A stretch of 64,000 bases of DNA from an uncultured Muribaculaceae bacterium (GCA_910578385.1 CAJTQV010000004.1:124001-188000), one strand, 5' to 3'. Shown: positions 43,194 to 52,959, counted from the first letter of the stretch. A program made the numbers and translations. The notes: generated from the letters alone by a model not told the origin.

Positions 43194-44036
43194 TCAGGGT
43201 TCCAGCCTTGATGATATATAGTTGAGTTCTGTCTTTTCTTTAGATGAGAGAGAATCGTAGCCCGATATACGGATTTTGTCAAGGAGTTCGTCAAGACGTT
43301 CCGTGTCGGACATGCGGTTGTTCATTGCCTTGATTGTGGCGCGTGCGTTTACACGTCGGGACGGCCCGCAGCCAGTGTTGCCGGTTGCGGCAGCGGGGCG
43401 TGCAGCGGGCTTTCTGCGGGCGAGAAACCAGCAGACTCCGGCCGCTATGCCGCCAAAATGTGCCGCCTGTGCCGGAACTCCCGTACCGGCCGACCCTAAC
43501 AGTGTGAGCAGTATGCACCCCAAGGCAACCCATTTGAGTTTGACCTCCCCGAACAGGAAGAGCATGACGCCACGTGAGGGCATTTTCAGTGCCGTGGCGG
43601 TCATTATTCCAAGAACTGCGGCCGAAGCCCCCGTGAGATATGCGCCGGGCGCGTATCTTGACAGAGCCGACGCAACGACATAAAGAGCGCCTCCCGCCAT
43701 TCCGCTGGCTATGTATAGCTTGAGCAGTGTGCTTTCAGAGGAAACGTCGCTGAACATACGCCCGAACCAATAGAGCCACAGCATGTTGAAGAGCATGTGC
43801 AGCGGTGAGAAATGCGCCGCCATGTACGTCAGCATGGTCCATGGCCGGACGGCGAACGTAAGCGGGTCTGACGACAAGGCGAAAAGCCTGAACATTACCC
43901 GGCTGTCACCGCCGCAAAGCGATATTATGCCTGATGCAGTCCAAAGTGCTGCAGCCATAGCGATGTTGACAGCCAACAGCCATGCCAACACCCGGCTGCC
44001 GCCGCAGTATCTTGCGAATTTATTAATAAAAGCCAT
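43194..44036 (-). CDS. Rhomboid intramembrane protease with C-terminal DUF6576 tail
   Basis: The start at 44036 (MAFINKFARYCGGSRVLAWL) gives a 14-bp overlap with the preceding rhomboid gene; a longer frame to 44102 is unlikely. The 280-residue membrane protein has HMLFNMLWLYWFG, the catalytic serine in TGASAAVLG and the histidine in AAHFGGIAAG. A soluble tail after residue 230 ends TERLDELLDKIRISGYDSLSSKEKTELNYIS. Rhomboids cleave transmembrane substrates; the target is unknown. Confidence 0.85.
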   Translation of the reverse strand: MAFINKFARYCGGSRVLAWLLAVNIAMAAALWTASGIISLCGGDSRVMFRLFALSSDPLTFAVRPWTMLTYMAAHFSPLHMLFNMLWLYWFGRMFSDVSSESTLLKLYIASGMAGGALYVVASALSRYAPGAYLTGASAAVLGIMTATALKMPSRGVMLFLFGEVKLKWVALGCILLTLLGSAGTGVPAQAAHFGGIAAGVCWFLARRKPAARPAAATGNTGCGPSRRVNARATIKAMNNRMSDTERLDELLDKIRISGYDSLSSKEKTELNYISSRLEP

Positions 44037-44784
44037 TTCCGCGCAGAGTACCTTTCTTTTTCCAATATAGAAGAATAGCGAGACCGAACAGCATTCCGCC
44101 AAGGTGGGCGAAGTGTGCGATTGTGCCCCCGCCGTTTACCCCTAAGAAGAACTCGATGACAGCGTAACCGATAACCATATACTTGGCCTTGATCGGAACG
44201 GGTATGAAGAAGAGGTAGAGCGGCATGTTCGGGAATGTCATCGCAAAACCGAGCAACAAGCCGAATATCGCGCCCGACGCTCCGATTGTCACCATGCTCG
44301 ACTTCATCTCAGCCACAGCCGACAGGAAACGGGTATCGCCGTCGGCGAGAGCCTGGGTTACCACCTCCGACATATGCTGGTAAGTCAGACCGTTGAGACG
44401 GGCTATCTCCGTTATATATTCATGTTTCCATGTCAGTGCCCATACGGCTTCCTGTACAAGGGCCGCTCCGATTCCGCACACCATGTAGAACAAGAAGAAC
44501 CGCTTTGATCCCCATACCTGTTCCAATATACGTCCGAACATCCACAATGTGAACATGTTGAAGAATATATGCAGGAATTTGTGCGAGTCGTGCAGGAACA
44601 TGTATGTGATAATCTGTATCGGGTTGAACGCTCCGACAGCTCCCGCAAAATGCAGACCGAGTTTGTCAACGAGCGTCACGCCGAAGCGGGGGAAGACCAT
44701 CTCCACCAGCCACAGCAGGATATTGATCAATATCAGATTCTTGGTGACGGGCGGAATGCCGCGCCATGTATTGCCTAAATTCAT
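44023..44784 (-). CDS. Rhomboid-family intramembrane serine protease
   Basis: The 253-residue protein has six or more transmembrane helices, with HIFFNMFTLWMFG, the serine motif GASGAIFG and the histidine in IAHFAHLGGMLFG. An inserted soluble segment (ALTWKHEYITEIARLNGLTYQHMSEVV) sits between helices. It is the first gene of the rhomboid-rhomboid-EEP unit. Confidence 0.9.
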   Translation of the reverse strand: MNLGNTWRGIPPVTKNLILINILLWLVEMVFPRFGVTLVDKLGLHFAGAVGAFNPIQIITYMFLHDSHKFLHIFFNMFTLWMFGRILEQVWGSKRFFLFYMVCGIGAALVQEAVWALTWKHEYITEIARLNGLTYQHMSEVVTQALADGDTRFLSAVAEMKSSMVTIGASGAIFGLLLGFAMTFPNMPLYLFFIPVPIKAKYMVIGYAVIEFFLGVNGGGTIAHFAHLGGMLFGLAILLYWKKKGTLRGNGFY

Positions 44785-44809
44785 TTCACTTGAAAGTTGT
44801 TTATACCCA

Positions 44810-44843
44810 TTTATGGAACAGTCGAATTTATGGAACAGTCGAA
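44810..44843. repeat. 17-bp perfect tandem duplication
   Basis: TTTATGGAACAGTCGAA occurs twice in direct succession (44810-44826, 44827-44843), with a decayed third copy (TTACGGAACAAG) just after. It lies upstream of the rhomboid unit. The rest of 44844-45040 has no gene I can support. Confidence 0.7.
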
Positions 44844-45043
44844 GCCTTACGGAACAAGCTCATATGAAGCACAGACGAAGCACGTGGCGAATGTGCGTTT
44901 CCGGCCATGAAAGTTCCACGACATCTTGATAACGTAAAAAAGCCCCGAAATGCTATAAATAGGCTGAAAAGCCCCCGAAATCACGTGCGGGCATGGCAAA
45001 AACGCTAAATATTTAACTTTTTTTATAAAAAGAGCCGATTTTA

Positions 45044-45074
45044 TTTGTTGTTAAAGGAGAAAGTGCTATATTTG
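45044..45074 (+). promoter_or_regulatory. Promoter of the HU gene
   Basis: TTTG (45044-45047) and TATATTTG (45067-45074) are 19 bp apart. The leader to the ATG at 45143 is about 60 nt. Confidence 0.7.
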
Positions 45075-45142
45075 TGCGGTATTTGGATTCTTCCGACCGG
45101 TACACAACTATAAAGATAATAAAAACACATAAATTCTAAGTT

Positions 45143-45406
45143 ATGAACAAGACAGATTTAGTAAATGAAATCGCCGAAAAGGCGCAGCTCAACAAGGTAG
45201 ACGCCAAGAAAGCTCTTGACGCAGTTCTCGAATCAATCGCACAGGCTCTTGCCAACGACGACAAGGTTCAGCTCATCGGCTTCGGAACATTCGCGGTTGT
45301 GGAGAAACCCGAACGTACCGGCATCAATCCTCAGACAAAGGAGAAAATCACTATCGCAGCACGCAAGGTGGTTAAGTTCAAACCCGCTGACGGCCTTGGC
45401 AAGTAA
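45143..45406 (+). CDS. hup: HU-family DNA-binding protein
   Basis: The 87-residue protein is a standard HU/IHF-like nucleoid protein (MNKTDLVNEIAEKAQLNKVDAKKALDAV, VQLIGFGTFAVVEKPERTGINPQT). The beta-arm with the DNA-intercalating proline (RTGINPQTKEKI) is present. It has its own promoter and a strong terminator, as expected for an abundant protein. Confidence 0.95.
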   Translation: MNKTDLVNEIAEKAQLNKVDAKKALDAVLESIAQALANDDKVQLIGFGTFAVVEKPERTGINPQTKEKITIAARKVVKFKPADGLGK

Positions 45407-45430
45407 GCGACTTCCAGTTGAAACCCACAG

Positions 45431-45468
45431 GGCATCCGCCGCAATCCGCGACGGATGCCTCTTTTTTA
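45431..45468 (+). terminator. Terminator of the HU gene
   Basis: GGCATCCG (45431-45438) and CGGATGCC (45452-45459) enclose a 13-nt loop, followed by TCTTTTTTATT. Confidence 0.85.
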
Positions 45469-45486
45469 TTGGCTCATTTGAAATAA

Positions 45487-45518
45487 TTGGTACGTTTGAA
45501 GAAATTTCGTTAAATTTG
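45487..45518 (+). promoter_or_regulatory. Promoter of argS
   Basis: TTGG (45487-45490) and TAAATTTG (45511-45518) are 20 bp apart, 25 bp before the argS ATG. Confidence 0.55.
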
Positions 45519-45543
45519 CAGTTTAAAGATAATTCATAGATAA

Positions 45544-47322
45544 ATGGCAATAGAAAATATCATAGCTCAGGGCGCTGCCGATGCCGTCAAGGCTCTCTAT
45601 GGCGCCGATGTCGATCCGAAGTCGCTCAACCCTTCGGCGACCAAGAAGGAATTCGAAGGTGACATGACAGTGGTGGTCTTCCCGGTGCTCAAGATGTCGC
45701 GCAAGAATCCGGAGGCTACAGCCAACGAGATAGGGGAGTGGATGGTTGCCAATGTCCCCGCTGTCGAGAAGTACAATGCAGTAAAGGGCTTCCTTAATCT
45801 CTCTATCAGTAAGAATTACTGGCTCGACCTGCTCCACAGCATAGCCGCCGATGCAGACTTCGGCCTGCGCAAGGCTACCGATGACTCCGAACTCTATATG
45901 GTGGAGTATTCGTCGCCCAATACCAACAAACCCCTTCACCTCGGCCACGTGCGCAATAACCTGCTTGGTTATTCGCTCGCCTGTATTCTTGAGGCCAACG
46001 GCTATAAGGTTGTGAAGACAAACATTGTCAACGACCGTGGTATCCATATCTGCAAGTCTATGCTCGCATGGCAGAAATGGGGCGAAGGCGCCACTCCCGA
46101 ATCGGCCGGCAAGAAGGGCGACCACCTTATCGGTGACTTCTACGTGGCTTTCGACAAGCACTTCAAGGATGAGGTCAAGCAGATTATGGCCGCTGAGAAT
46201 ATCTCCGAAGATGAAGCCAAGGAGAAATCTCCACTCATGGCCGAAGCCCGCGAGATGCTCCGCAAGTGGGAGCAGGGCGACCCCGAGGTACGTGCCCTCT
46301 GGAAGAAGATGAACTCCTGGGTCTACGCCGGATTCGACGAGACCTACCGCCGTCTCGGCGTATCGTTCGACAAGATCTATTACGAATCAGACACATATCT
46401 CGAAGGCAAGGATCTCGTGCTCAAAGGTCTTGAGGAGGGTATGATGTACCGCAAGGAGGATGGCTCCGTGTGGGCTGACCTCACAGCCGATGGTCTCGAC
46501 CACAAGCTCCTTCTCCGTGCCGACGGAACATCGGTCTACATGACCCAGGACATCGGTACCGCCAAGCTCCGTTATCAGGACTATCCCATCGACCATATGG
46601 TCTACGTGGTGGGTAACGAGCAGAACTACCACTTCCAGGTGCTTTCGCTGCTTCTTGACCGTCTCGGCTTCAAGTGGGGTAAGGACCTGACACACTTTTC
46701 CTACGGTATGGTCGAGCTCCCCGAGGGCAAGATGAAATCGCGCGAGGGAACGGTGGTCGATGCCGATGACCTTATCGACACCATGGTCGGTTCAGCCGCC
46801 GAGATGAGTGCCGAGCGTTTCTCTGACATGACTCCCGAAGAGGCTGCCGAAGTGTCGCGTATGGTCGGACTCGGTGCGCTCAAATATTTCCTCCTCAAGG
46901 TTGACCCGCGCAAGAACATGCTCTTCAACCCCAAGGAGTCGATTGACTTCAACGGCAACACCGGACCCTTCATACAGTACACCTACGCCCGCATACGCTC
47001 AGTGCTCCGCAAGGCCGAGGGCTTCGACCCGATGGCTACCCCGGCAGGAGTGCCCAACGAGAAAGAGGCTGTGCTCATCCGCAAGATTGATGACTTCCGC
47101 AACGTCGTTGCCGATGCCGGACGTAATTTCTCGCCCGCAATCGTGGCCAACTACGCCTATGACCTCGCCAAGGAGTACAACCAGTTCTACCACGACTACT
47201 CGATACTGCGCGAGGAGAACGTGGAGATCCGCAACCAGCGTCTGCTGATTTCGTGGGTGGTGGCACGCACGCTCCGCGCCGCCATGTCTCTCCTCGGCAT
47301 AGAGATGCCCGAGCGCATGTGA
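45544..47322 (+). CDS. argS: Arginyl-tRNA synthetase
   Basis: The 592-residue class I synthetase has an N-terminal Arg-tRNA-specific domain (1-110) and the HIGH-type motif SPNTNKPLHLGHVRNN. A catalytic Rossmann domain with YMTQDIGTAKLRY, a KMSKS-like loop EGKMKSREGTV, and an anticodon-binding helical domain (YTYARIRSVLRKAEG) follow. It charges tRNA-Arg. Length and layout are normal for the family. Confidence 0.95.
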   Translation: MAIENIIAQGAADAVKALYGADVDPKSLNPSATKKEFEGDMTVVVFPVLKMSRKNPEATANEIGEWMVANVPAVEKYNAVKGFLNLSISKNYWLDLLHSIAADADFGLRKATDDSELYMVEYSSPNTNKPLHLGHVRNNLLGYSLACILEANGYKVVKTNIVNDRGIHICKSMLAWQKWGEGATPESAGKKGDHLIGDFYVAFDKHFKDEVKQIMAAENISEDEAKEKSPLMAEAREMLRKWEQGDPEVRALWKKMNSWVYAGFDETYRRLGVSFDKIYYESDTYLEGKDLVLKGLEEGMMYRKEDGSVWADLTADGLDHKLLLRADGTSVYMTQDIGTAKLRYQDYPIDHMVYVVGNEQNYHFQVLSLLLDRLGFKWGKDLTHFSYGMVELPEGKMKSREGTVVDADDLIDTMVGSAAEMSAERFSDMTPEEAAEVSRMVGLGALKYFLLKVDPRKNMLFNPKESIDFNGNTGPFIQYTYARIRSVLRKAEGFDPMATPAGVPNEKEAVLIRKIDDFRNVVADAGRNFSPAIVANYAYDLAKEYNQFYHDYSILREENVEIRNQRLLISWVVARTLRAAMSLLGIEMPERM

Positions 47323-47417
47323 TACACTCAGCCCGGCTAAACTAATTGGCACGCAAATTGTCATAACAATAGCACCCGGCAAGCTCCAATAGGCTTTACC
47401 GGTCTTCATTATGGTTA

Positions 47418-47445
47418 ATCAGGATTCATCATGATAAATCCTGAT
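47418..47445 (+). other. Inverted repeat after argS
   Basis: ATCAGGATT (47418-47426) pairs with AATCCTGAT (47437-47445) across 10 nt. A further CATGAT copy follows. No U tract is present; it may be a weak terminator or regulatory stem before the next gene. Confidence 0.35.
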
Positions 47446-47499
47446 CAATCATGATAAAAACCGTCCAAACACAAACAAACCACTTAAACCAAATAGGAT

Positions 47500-48234
47500 A
47501 TGGATTACAACAATCACAATGTGACCCCGCCCCCCTACTTCAACAACGGCGGCGGTTACGACTCGGGGGCAGTTGCCCGTCAGACCAACGCGGTCATGAA
47601 GCGCGTCTACGTGCGCATGTTCATCGGCCTGCTCGTCTCGGCATTCTGCGCGCTCGGAGTGGCTTCAAGTACTGCCCTCCTCCACTTCTTTATCATGAAC
47701 CAACTCGTGTACTGGGGGATGTTCATCGTCATGATTGCGATGGCATGGATTCTTCCGGCACGTATGCAGAAGATGTCAACCGGCGCGGTGATCGGATGCT
47801 TCATCCTTTTCGCCGCCCTGATGGGTACATCGCTCGCACCGATATTCCTCATCTACCGTCTCGGTACGATTGTCTACACATTCTTCATCACGGCCGGTAC
47901 ATTCGGCGCGATGTCGGTGTTCGGATACTTCACCAAGACCGATCTGACCAAGATGGGCTCGTTCCTCTTCATGGCTCTTATCGGCCTGATTATCGCTTCG
48001 GTGGTTAATATCTTTGTTGCAAGCTCGACGTTCGATTGGATTATCTCTATAGCCGGAGTGCTCATCTTCGTGGGACTCACCGCATGGGATACGCAGCAGA
48101 TCAAGCGTCTTGCCGCCGCCAACCTTGAGCCGTCGCTCGCCGACAAGCTCGCCACAATCGGTGCGCTCAACCTCTACCTCGACTTCATCAACCTCTTCCT
48201 CTATCTACTCCGTATCTTCGGCAACCGCGACTGA
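47500..48234 (+). CDS. Bax inhibitor-1/YccA family membrane protein
   Basis: The 244-residue protein has seven transmembrane helices after a 30-residue polar start (NNHNVTPPPYFNNGGGY), and shows VYVRMFIGLLVSAFCALG, YTFFITAGTFGAMS and FVGLTAWDTQQIKRLA, all typical of the BI-1 (UPF0005) family. Bacterial members are pH-sensitive calcium leak channels or modulators of FtsH. The next gene starts 2 bp after the stop. Confidence 0.9.
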   Translation: MDYNNHNVTPPPYFNNGGGYDSGAVARQTNAVMKRVYVRMFIGLLVSAFCALGVASSTALLHFFIMNQLVYWGMFIVMIAMAWILPARMQKMSTGAVIGCFILFAALMGTSLAPIFLIYRLGTIVYTFFITAGTFGAMSVFGYFTKTDLTKMGSFLFMALIGLIIASVVNIFVASSTFDWIISIAGVLIFVGLTAWDTQQIKRLAAANLEPSLADKLATIGALNLYLDFINLFLYLLRIFGNRD

Positions 48235-48236
48235 TC

Positions 48237-48488
48237 ATGGCACTCAAGGAAAAGATAACAGCCGCTGTCGAAGAATATGTGTCGACTCCCGAGGCCTGGG
48301 ATGATGCCCAGCTGACCATCGACCCGGCTTCCGGTACCGTCGAGCTCGTTGAACAGGAAGAGGCCGAAAACCTGCCCGACAGTATTGATGTCTACGACAT
48401 AATGGACCTTGTGGAGATGGATGCCGAGGGTGCATGGAAACCCGACGCGGAAAACATCGCCGAGGTAGCCGCCGAATACGACGCATGA
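48237..48488 (+). CDS. Small acidic protein of unknown function
   Basis: The 83-residue protein is strongly acidic (MALKEKITAAVEEYVSTPEAWDDAQLTID, then EAENLPDSIDVYDIMDLVEMD) without membrane segments or recognised motif. It is tightly coupled to the BI-1-like gene and followed by a terminator, so the two probably form an operon. I do not recognise the family. Confidence 0.7.
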   Translation: MALKEKITAAVEEYVSTPEAWDDAQLTIDPASGTVELVEQEEAENLPDSIDVYDIMDLVEMDAEGAWKPDAENIAEVAAEYDA

Positions 48489-48540
48489 CGTTTACCGTCG
48501 CAAGCCGTCGGTCGATGTAACTTTAACCCGATAGACTATC

Positions 48541-48587
48541 ACGTCGCCCCGATCCGCTGAACCTGCGGAGACGGGGCGACGTTTTTA
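48541..48587 (+). terminator. Terminator after the BI-1-like operon
   Basis: An 11-bp GC-rich stem (ACGTCGCCCCG at 48541-48551 and complement at 48572-48582) is followed by a T run. Confidence 0.8.
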
Positions 48588-48652
48588 GGTATATCCACAC
48601 TTGTATATTACTCGTCTGAATAATGTGCATCTGCTACTAAATACAGTTAGTT

Positions 48653-50353
48653 ATGATCGATTGGTTTGTCTCCATATTGCGTGAGTATCCGCCGGTAGCC
48701 CTGTTTCTCACAATAGGGTTGGGATTCCTGTTGGGACGGATACGTTTCGGCTCATTTCAGCTCGGCAGCGTTACCTCGGTCCTGTTGGTCGGTGTGCTTG
48801 TCGGCCAGCTTGTCATTCCGGTATCCGGGCCGCTGAAGATGTTTTTCTTCATGCTCTTTCTTTTCTCAATCGGTTATAAGGTAGGGCCGGATTTCTTCAA
48901 GTCATTGCGTGGCTCCGGTGCTCGGCAGGCTCTGTTTGCCGTCTGCATGAGCGCCATGTGCTTCGGCGTTACTCTGCTTCTGTCATATCTTTTCGGTTAC
49001 AACAAGGGAGAGACTGTAGGTCTTTTCTCAGGTTCCCAGACATGTTCCTCCCTGCTCGGAGTCGGCAGCGAGGCAATACGCAAGGTTGGTCTCCCGAAGG
49101 CGGAGCTCGACAGTCAGCTGAGCATAATTCCGGTATGCTATGCGGTGACGTACATATTCGGCACACTTGGCACAGTAATAATCCTCGGCAATTTCGGACC
49201 CAGGCTGTTGGGTGGTACAGAGAAGGTGAAACGGCTCACCGCCGAGCTTGAACGCAGTCTTGACAAACCGGTCGGAGGAGATGACCCGGCGCGCCTCAAT
49301 GCGCGACGTGAAGTGGCTTACAGGGCCTATCGGGTTTCAGATTCGTTCTTCAACACTCCGCGCACCGTTCGCGAGACCGAATTGCGGATGCACGGTCTCG
49401 GTCTGGATGTATATGTTGATTCATTACGGCATGATGGCGAAATATCGACACCACGTCATGACGACACCATTTCAGCCGGAGATACAGTGGTGATATGTGG
49501 CCGCACGGAGTTCATGATTCATGTGGAGAAATATCTCGGTCAGGAGGTCGAGGATGTTGAATTGCAGAATTATCCTGTGGCAAGAGTCGGGGTCATTGTC
49601 GCCAAGGATGAATTTACCGGTACGTCTATCTCTTGCCTGCGGCAGAGAAAATACATGCACGGTGTGGTTGTCCGTGATGCTCGCCGTAACGGCAAACCGA
49701 TGGAAATCAGTCTCGATACTGAGTTTCAGAAAGGGGATCGCCTTACGGTGGTCGGCCGGGAGGAGAGCGTTAACCGCGCCACTGCCCATATCGGACACGT
49801 GGACAGACCGTCAAATGTCAGCGACTTGATGTTTGTGGGGCTTGCCATATTTGTCGGTGGTCTTTTCGGTGCGATAAGTGTATGGATTGACAGTGTTCCG
49901 GTCAGCTTCGGCACGAGCGGAGGGGCTCTGTTGGCCGGTATCATATTCGGATGGTTGCGGTCACGCAGACCGACTTTCGGGAATATACCCGATGGTGCCT
50001 TATGGGTAATGAATAACCTTGGCCTGAATGTCTTCATAGCAGTTGTGGGCATCGAGGCGGCTCCCTCGTTTGTCTCCGGACTCAAGGCTGTCGGGCCTAT
50101 GCTGTTTGTCGCCGGTGCCATCGGCACGATGATACCAATCTTCTTCGGCCTATGGCTTGGCCATAAGGTATTCCGGTTCAATCCGGCCATAACACTTGGT
50201 TGCTGTGCCGGCACCCGCACATGCACAGCCGCTCTCGGCGCCGTGCAGAGCACTCTCGGTAGTTCACTGCCCGCCATCGGCTACACCGTGACCTACGCTG
50301 TCAGCAACATTCTCCTCGTGATCTGGGGCCTCCTGACTGTTTTCATCTGCTGA
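48653..50353 (+). CDS. AspT/YidE-type antiporter with two TrkA-C domains
   Basis: The 566-residue protein has two blocks of about five membrane helices (about 10-165 and 385-565) with duplicated GSQTCSSLLGVGSEAI and GCCAGTRTCTAALGAVQS motifs. These are separated by two TrkA-C-like cytoplasmic domains (about 225-370). This is the aspartate:alanine exchanger family. In this class the substrate is usually an amino acid or dicarboxylate, but it cannot be read from the sequence. Confidence 0.85.
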   Translation: MIDWFVSILREYPPVALFLTIGLGFLLGRIRFGSFQLGSVTSVLLVGVLVGQLVIPVSGPLKMFFFMLFLFSIGYKVGPDFFKSLRGSGARQALFAVCMSAMCFGVTLLLSYLFGYNKGETVGLFSGSQTCSSLLGVGSEAIRKVGLPKAELDSQLSIIPVCYAVTYIFGTLGTVIILGNFGPRLLGGTEKVKRLTAELERSLDKPVGGDDPARLNARREVAYRAYRVSDSFFNTPRTVRETELRMHGLGLDVYVDSLRHDGEISTPRHDDTISAGDTVVICGRTEFMIHVEKYLGQEVEDVELQNYPVARVGVIVAKDEFTGTSISCLRQRKYMHGVVVRDARRNGKPMEISLDTEFQKGDRLTVVGREESVNRATAHIGHVDRPSNVSDLMFVGLAIFVGGLFGAISVWIDSVPVSFGTSGGALLAGIIFGWLRSRRPTFGNIPDGALWVMNNLGLNVFIAVVGIEAAPSFVSGLKAVGPMLFVAGAIGTMIPIFFGLWLGHKVFRFNPAITLGCCAGTRTCTAALGAVQSTLGSSLPAIGYTVTYAVSNILLVIWGLLTVFIC

Positions 50354-50383
50354 CAAAAGTCATAAAAATTTGCACAAAAAAGC

Positions 50384-50413
50384 AGCGGGGCGCTCCGGTT
50401 GGGGCGCCCCGCT
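50384..50413 (-). terminator. Terminator of pnp (shared with the convergent transporter gene)
   Basis: AGCGGGGCGC (50384-50393) pairs with GCGCCCCGCT (50404-50413). On the minus strand GCTTTTTTGTGC follows, 27 bp after the pnp stop. Confidence 0.8.
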
Positions 50414-50440
50414 GGGTTATGGTTGGGGTTTGTTGAAAGA

Positions 50441-52780
50441 TCAGTCTTCGTCGTGGTGCTTGAAGGTGCGCGGGCCACGGTTGTCGTCGTGGCGGGGACC
50501 ACGGTCTCCGTCACGGCGCGGGCCGCGGTTGTCATCGCGACGCGGACCACGGTCGTTGCGGTCGCCGTCACGGCGGGGACGCGGGCCACGGTCTCCACCC
50601 TCACGGCGGGGACGTGCCTCACGCTCCACGTAGCCTTCCGGCTTCGGAGTGAGCACGCGGGTTGACAGACGGTATTTGCCGGTCTTCTTGTCAATCTCGA
50701 TCAGCTTGACGGTGAGCTTGTCGCCCTCTTTCAGACCGCTTGCCTCCATGTTGTCGAGACGGTCCCATGAAATCTCGCTGATGTGCAGCAGACCGTCACG
50801 TCCGGGCATGAACTCAACGAACGCGCCGAAGTCGAGGATCGAGCGGACAGTACCTTCGTAAACCTCTCCCTCTTCGGGCTGTGCGACGATGGCCTTGATT
50901 TTCGCAAGTGCTGCGTCGATGCTCGCCTTGTCTTTCGAGGCGATCTCCACGCGGCCGATTCCGAGCTTCTCGTCCTCGTCGATCGAGATGGTTGCTCCGG
51001 TCTCTTCCTGAATGCCCTGGATAACCTTGCCCTGGGGACCGATTACGGCACCGATCATCTCCTTCGGAATCTCGATGGTGATCAGACGCGGCACGTGGGG
51101 CTTGTAGTCCTCGCGGGCCTCGGGGATGGTCTCGTTGATTATGTTGAGGATGTGCAGACGTCCGTCACGGGCCTGGTTGAGTGCCTTCTCAAGCACCTCG
51201 TAGCTCAGACCGTCGCACTTGATGTCCATCTGGGTGGCGGTGATACCCTCGGTGGTACCTGTCACCTTGAAGTCCATGTCGCCGAGGTGATCCTCGTCGC
51301 CAAGGATGTCAGACAGGATGGCATATTTCACATTGCCCTTGTCGGAGATGAGACCCATGGCCACACCGGCTACGGGGCGCTTCATCTTCACACCTGCGTC
51401 GAGCAGCGACAGTGTGCCGCCGCAGACAGTCGCCATTGACGACGAACCGTTCGACTCAAGGATATCAGATACGATACGGCAGGTGTAGGGGAAGTTGTCG
51501 GGGAACATGCGCTTCAGGGCGCGGTGAGCGAGGTTTCCGTGTCCTACCTCACGACGGCCTACGCCACGCTGCGGACGGGCCTCGCCTGTAGAGAAGGGAG
51601 GGAAGTTGTAGTGGAGAAGGAAACGCTCCTTGCTCTGGTTGAGCACGTCGTCGATGATTTTCTCGTCGAGTGTCGTGCCGAGTGTGGTTGTGACGAGAGC
51701 CTGGGTCTCACCACGAGTGAAGACTGCGGCTCCGTGAGGTCCGGGCAGATAGTCGATCTCGCACCAGATGGGACGGATCTCGGTGGTCTTGCGGCCGTCG
51801 AGACGGATACCCTCGTCGAGAACGCAGCGGCGCATTGCCTCTTTCTCGACATCGTGGTAGTAACGCTTCACCATAGCCTTGCGCTGGTCGGCGTTGTATT
51901 TCTCAAGCTGCTCCTCGGTCATCTCGGGCAGAGACTCAAGATATTCCTCGCAGATCTTGCCGAACTGCTCGGCGCGCCAATGCTTGTCGGCCGCGCCGGT
52001 GCGTGCGATGGCATATGCCTTGTCGTAGCACTTGTCATGGACATCCTTGCGGAGCTCGTCGTCGTTGATCTCGTGGCAGTACTCACGTTTCACTTCCTTG
52101 CCAGCCTCTTTCATCAGCTCGATCTGGGCGAGGCAATGTTTCTTGATTTCCGCATGGGCTACCTTGAGGGCTTCGAGAAGCTCAGCCTCCGAAACCTCGT
52201 TCATCTCACCCTCGACCATCATGATGTTGTCGTAGGTGGCACCGACCATCAGCTCGATGTCGGCATCCTCGATCTGCTCGAAAGTCGGGTTGATCACCCA
52301 TTCGCCGTTCACGCGGGCCACGCGCACCTCGGAGATGGGGCCGTTGAACGGTATGTCGCTGCATGCGATTGCGGCCGAAGCTGCGATACCTGCCAGTGCG
52401 TCGGGGGCATCGTTCTCGTCGGCCGAGTAAAGTGTCACGTTGACGAAAGTGTCAGCGTGGTAGTCATCGGGGAAAAGCGGGCGGAGCACGCGGTCAACCA
52501 GACGCGAGGTAAGAATCTCGTAGTCGCTGGCGCGTCCCTCACGTTTGAGGAAGCCTCCCGGATAGCGTCCGATCGACGCATATTTCTCTTTATATTCAAC
52601 TGTGAGGGGCATGAAGTCTACGCCCTCGCCGGCCTCGCGGGCCGAACAAACGGTGGCAAGAAGCATCGTGTTGCCCATGCGCACCTCTACCGCTCCATCG
52701 GCCTGCTTGGCAAGTTTGCCTGTCTCGATCGTGATCTCACGTCCGTCGGGCAGCGCGATGGTTTTCTTTACTGGATTCAT
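50441..52780 (-). CDS. pnp: Polyribonucleotide nucleotidyltransferase
   Basis: The 779-residue protein has two RNase PH domains, an all-helical linker, KH (PRLITIEIPKEMIGAVIGPQGKVI) and S1 (GEVYEGTVRSILDFGAFVEFMPGRDGLLHISEI) domains. It degrades RNA phosphorolytically. The last ~55 residues form an Arg/Gly/Asp-rich tail (EARPRREGGDRGPRPRRDGD ...) not found in E. coli PNPase, probably an extra RNA-binding segment. A -7 box lies at 52868-52875. Confidence 0.95.
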   Translation of the reverse strand: MNPVKKTIALPDGREITIETGKLAKQADGAVEVRMGNTMLLATVCSAREAGEGVDFMPLTVEYKEKYASIGRYPGGFLKREGRASDYEILTSRLVDRVLRPLFPDDYHADTFVNVTLYSADENDAPDALAGIAASAAIACSDIPFNGPISEVRVARVNGEWVINPTFEQIEDADIELMVGATYDNIMMVEGEMNEVSEAELLEALKVAHAEIKKHCLAQIELMKEAGKEVKREYCHEINDDELRKDVHDKCYDKAYAIARTGAADKHWRAEQFGKICEEYLESLPEMTEEQLEKYNADQRKAMVKRYYHDVEKEAMRRCVLDEGIRLDGRKTTEIRPIWCEIDYLPGPHGAAVFTRGETQALVTTTLGTTLDEKIIDDVLNQSKERFLLHYNFPPFSTGEARPQRGVGRREVGHGNLAHRALKRMFPDNFPYTCRIVSDILESNGSSSMATVCGGTLSLLDAGVKMKRPVAGVAMGLISDKGNVKYAILSDILGDEDHLGDMDFKVTGTTEGITATQMDIKCDGLSYEVLEKALNQARDGRLHILNIINETIPEAREDYKPHVPRLITIEIPKEMIGAVIGPQGKVIQGIQEETGATISIDEDEKLGIGRVEIASKDKASIDAALAKIKAIVAQPEEGEVYEGTVRSILDFGAFVEFMPGRDGLLHISEISWDRLDNMEASGLKEGDKLTVKLIEIDKKTGKYRLSTRVLTPKPEGYVEREARPRREGGDRGPRPRRDGDRNDRGPRRDDNRGPRRDGDRGPRHDDNRGPRTFKHHDED

Positions 52781-52867
52781 CTTAAATTTCGTTATTGTTT
52801 TTCTTCGCTGATGTCGTCCGATCAGCGCGTGTTTCAGACGCGCTTTCTTACTTAATCAATAATTCGA

Positions 52868-52875
52868 CAAATTTA
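52868..52875 (-). promoter_or_regulatory. -7 box of pnp
   Basis: On the minus strand this reads TAAATTTG, 87 bp before the pnp start; the leader is long enough for the autoregulation known for pnp in other bacteria. Confidence 0.5.
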
Positions 52876-52918
52876 CAAATTTTATTCCAATAAATTGAAA
52901 CATTTTCGGATAAATTAT

Positions 52919-52926
52919 TAAATTTG
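52919..52926 (+). promoter_or_regulatory. -7 box of the thioredoxin-fold lipoprotein operon
   Basis: TAAATTTG lies 33 bp before the ATG at 52960. It is divergent from the pnp promoter 43 bp away. Confidence 0.55.
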
Positions 52927-52959
52927 TAAAAAAATCAACCAACCCCCGATACTACAAAA

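Noticed and set aside
51524..52855. Open frame of 443 codons on the plus strand
   Set aside because: Antisense to pnp, whose KH, S1 and RNase PH domains are intact; the product is a low-information Leu/Val/Asp-rich shadow.
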